The notes beneath the pieces were generated by a model, which saw nothing but the letters and a program-made list of their open reading frames with translations, was not told the DNA's origin and did no database searches. Of a DNA stretch of 7,343 nt, positions 6,556-7,343 are shown piece after piece. The stretch comes from an uncultured Clostridia bacterium. GTDB lineage: Bacteria; Bacillota; Clostridia; Oscillospirales; Acutalibacteraceae. Location of the stretch: contig CALGGQ010000038.1 in NCBI GenBank assembly GCA_937915775.1, forward strand, positions 1 to 7,343, read 5' to 3'. A program made the position numbers and the translations under genes. Positions within the stretch are counted from its first letter, which is position 1, and the number at the start of each line of letters is the position of its first letter.

Positions 6556-7343
6556 TATTTCCATAAATATCGGCAGTATCATCGGTCTGCGCTTTGTCTT
6601 TTCGTACAGCAGCTTTGACAGCTCATCCTTGAGCTTTGTCTTGACGCTAATCCAGTCGCGGTAGCGCTTATCGTACTGTGAATTAATCACCTGATAGGCA
6701 AGGTCCTTCGCGCTCTGCATCAAATCCTCGTTCTCCTTAACGAAAACAAAGCCTCTTGAAACAATATCCGGACCGGACACAATGTAGCCCGTTGCGCTGT
6801 CAATAGCAGCAACAATCACAATAATACCGTCTTTGGAAAGGTGCTTTCTGTCACTCAACACAACGTTGCCGACATCGCCGACACCGTAACCGTCCACATA
6901 CACCTCGCCCGCCTGTACGTCAGCAAGCTGCTTCATTCCGTCCTCAGACAGTTCGATACAGTTGCCGATATCGCCGATAAAGACATGATCACTCGGTATG
7001 CCCATAGCCTCTGCCAGCGAAGCGTGCTTGACAAGGTGCTTCTGCTCGCCGTGAACAGGGATAAAGAACTTGGGCTTCACAAGCCCTATCATCAGCTTTA
7101 AATCCTGCTGACAGGCATGGCCGGAGACATGCACATCGTACATATTTTCATAGATGACCTCAACGCCCTGCTTCATCAGCGCGTTGACGACATTGCTCAC
7201 CATCTTTTCGTTGCCGGGTATCGGCGTTGCCGAAATGATAACGTAATCATTCGGCGTCATCTGCACCTTGCGGTGCTCGCCCATCGCCATTTTCGTCAAA
7301 GCGGACATCGGCTCGCCCTGGCTGCCGGTGGTGAAAATCAGCA
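6553..7343 (-). CDS. rnj: Ribonuclease J (partial, C-terminal part)
   Basis: Metallo-beta-lactamase/beta-CASP ribonuclease with 5'-3' exonuclease and endonuclease activity, central to mRNA turnover and rRNA maturation in Firmicutes. The gene enters from the right edge; 263 codons including the stop are visible, a little under half of a typical 555-aa protein. Visible signatures are TTGSQGEPMSAL right at the edge, HVSGH (codons at 7131-7117), PVHGE (His codon at 7053-7051, equivalent to the zinc-binding H390 of B. subtilis J1), VYVDGYGVGDVGNVVLSDR and SRGFVFV. The end YEKTKRRPMILPIFMEI closely resembles B. subtilis RNase J1. The N-terminal zinc-binding HxHxDH region lies outside. A Met codon at 7308 is internal, as the frame is open and conserved upstream of it. 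Whether it corresponds to RNase J1 or J2 cannot be settled from the C-terminus alone. Confidence 0.95.
   Translation of the reverse strand, partial: LIFTTGSQGEPMSALTKMAMGEHRKVQMTPNDYVIISATPIPGNEKMVSNVVNALMKQGVEVIYENMYDVHVSGHACQQDLKLMIGLVKPKFFIPVHGEQKHLVKHASLAEAMGIPSDHVFIGDIGNCIELSEDGMKQLADVQAGEVYVDGYGVGDVGNVVLSDRKHLSKDGIIVIVAAIDSATGYIVSGPDIVSRGFVFVKENEDLMQSAKDLAYQVINSQYDKRYRDWISVKTKLKDELSKLLYEKTKRRPMILPIFMEI

Noticed and set aside
7306..7308. RNase J start codon at 7308
   Set aside because: The frame stays open to the right edge, and the residues before it (TTGSQGEP) are a conserved RNase J signature, so this Met is internal.

Overview
This window looks like a housekeeping segment of a Firmicutes chromosome, most likely a gut clostridium of the Oscillospiraceae/Ruminococcaceae type. 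The reasons are a near-complete RNase J ending closely resembling B. subtilis RNase J1, the rplI-dnaB and tilS-ftsH neighbourhoods typical of the phylum, strong GGAGG ribosome binding sites, sigma-A type promoters, moderate GC content, and a family I pyrophosphatase. The genus is an inference from protein character and synteny, not from a search.

Layout. Five genes run leftwards on the minus strand as one dense block: the 3' part of an RNase J gene (cut by the right edge), rplI (ribosomal protein L9), dnaB (replicative helicase), tilS (tRNA-Ile lysidine synthetase) and ftsH (membrane AAA+ zinc protease). Their junctions are a 36-nt gap holding a hairpin, a 22-nt gap, an 11-nt overlap and a 4-nt ATGA overlap, so co-transcription is likely. 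The block ends at a hairpin terminator at 1405-1436, which it shares with ppa (inorganic pyrophosphatase) arriving convergently on the plus strand. To the left of ppa, a 120-bp intergenic region carries two divergent promoters. One drives ppa. The other drives a minus-strand polysaccharide pyruvyl transferase-family gene that runs off the left edge.

How the genes fit together. The block joins RNA turnover (RNase J), translation (L9), replication (DnaB), decoding fidelity (TilS) and membrane proteostasis (FtsH). All are core growth functions, and Ppa removes the pyrophosphate released by synthesis of nucleic acids and by aminoacyl-tRNA formation. The partial pyruvyl transferase is the only gene suggestive of accessory cell-surface glycan chemistry.

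The window is almost fully coding. The only gap above 100 bp is the divergent promoter region. I see no mobile element, CRISPR array, tRNA or rRNA, and no sign of an undescribed system. The points worth a second look are small: the promoter architecture, the RNase J-rplI hairpin, the coupled junctions, and the apparent absence of hpt and gdpP from positions where related genomes often carry them.
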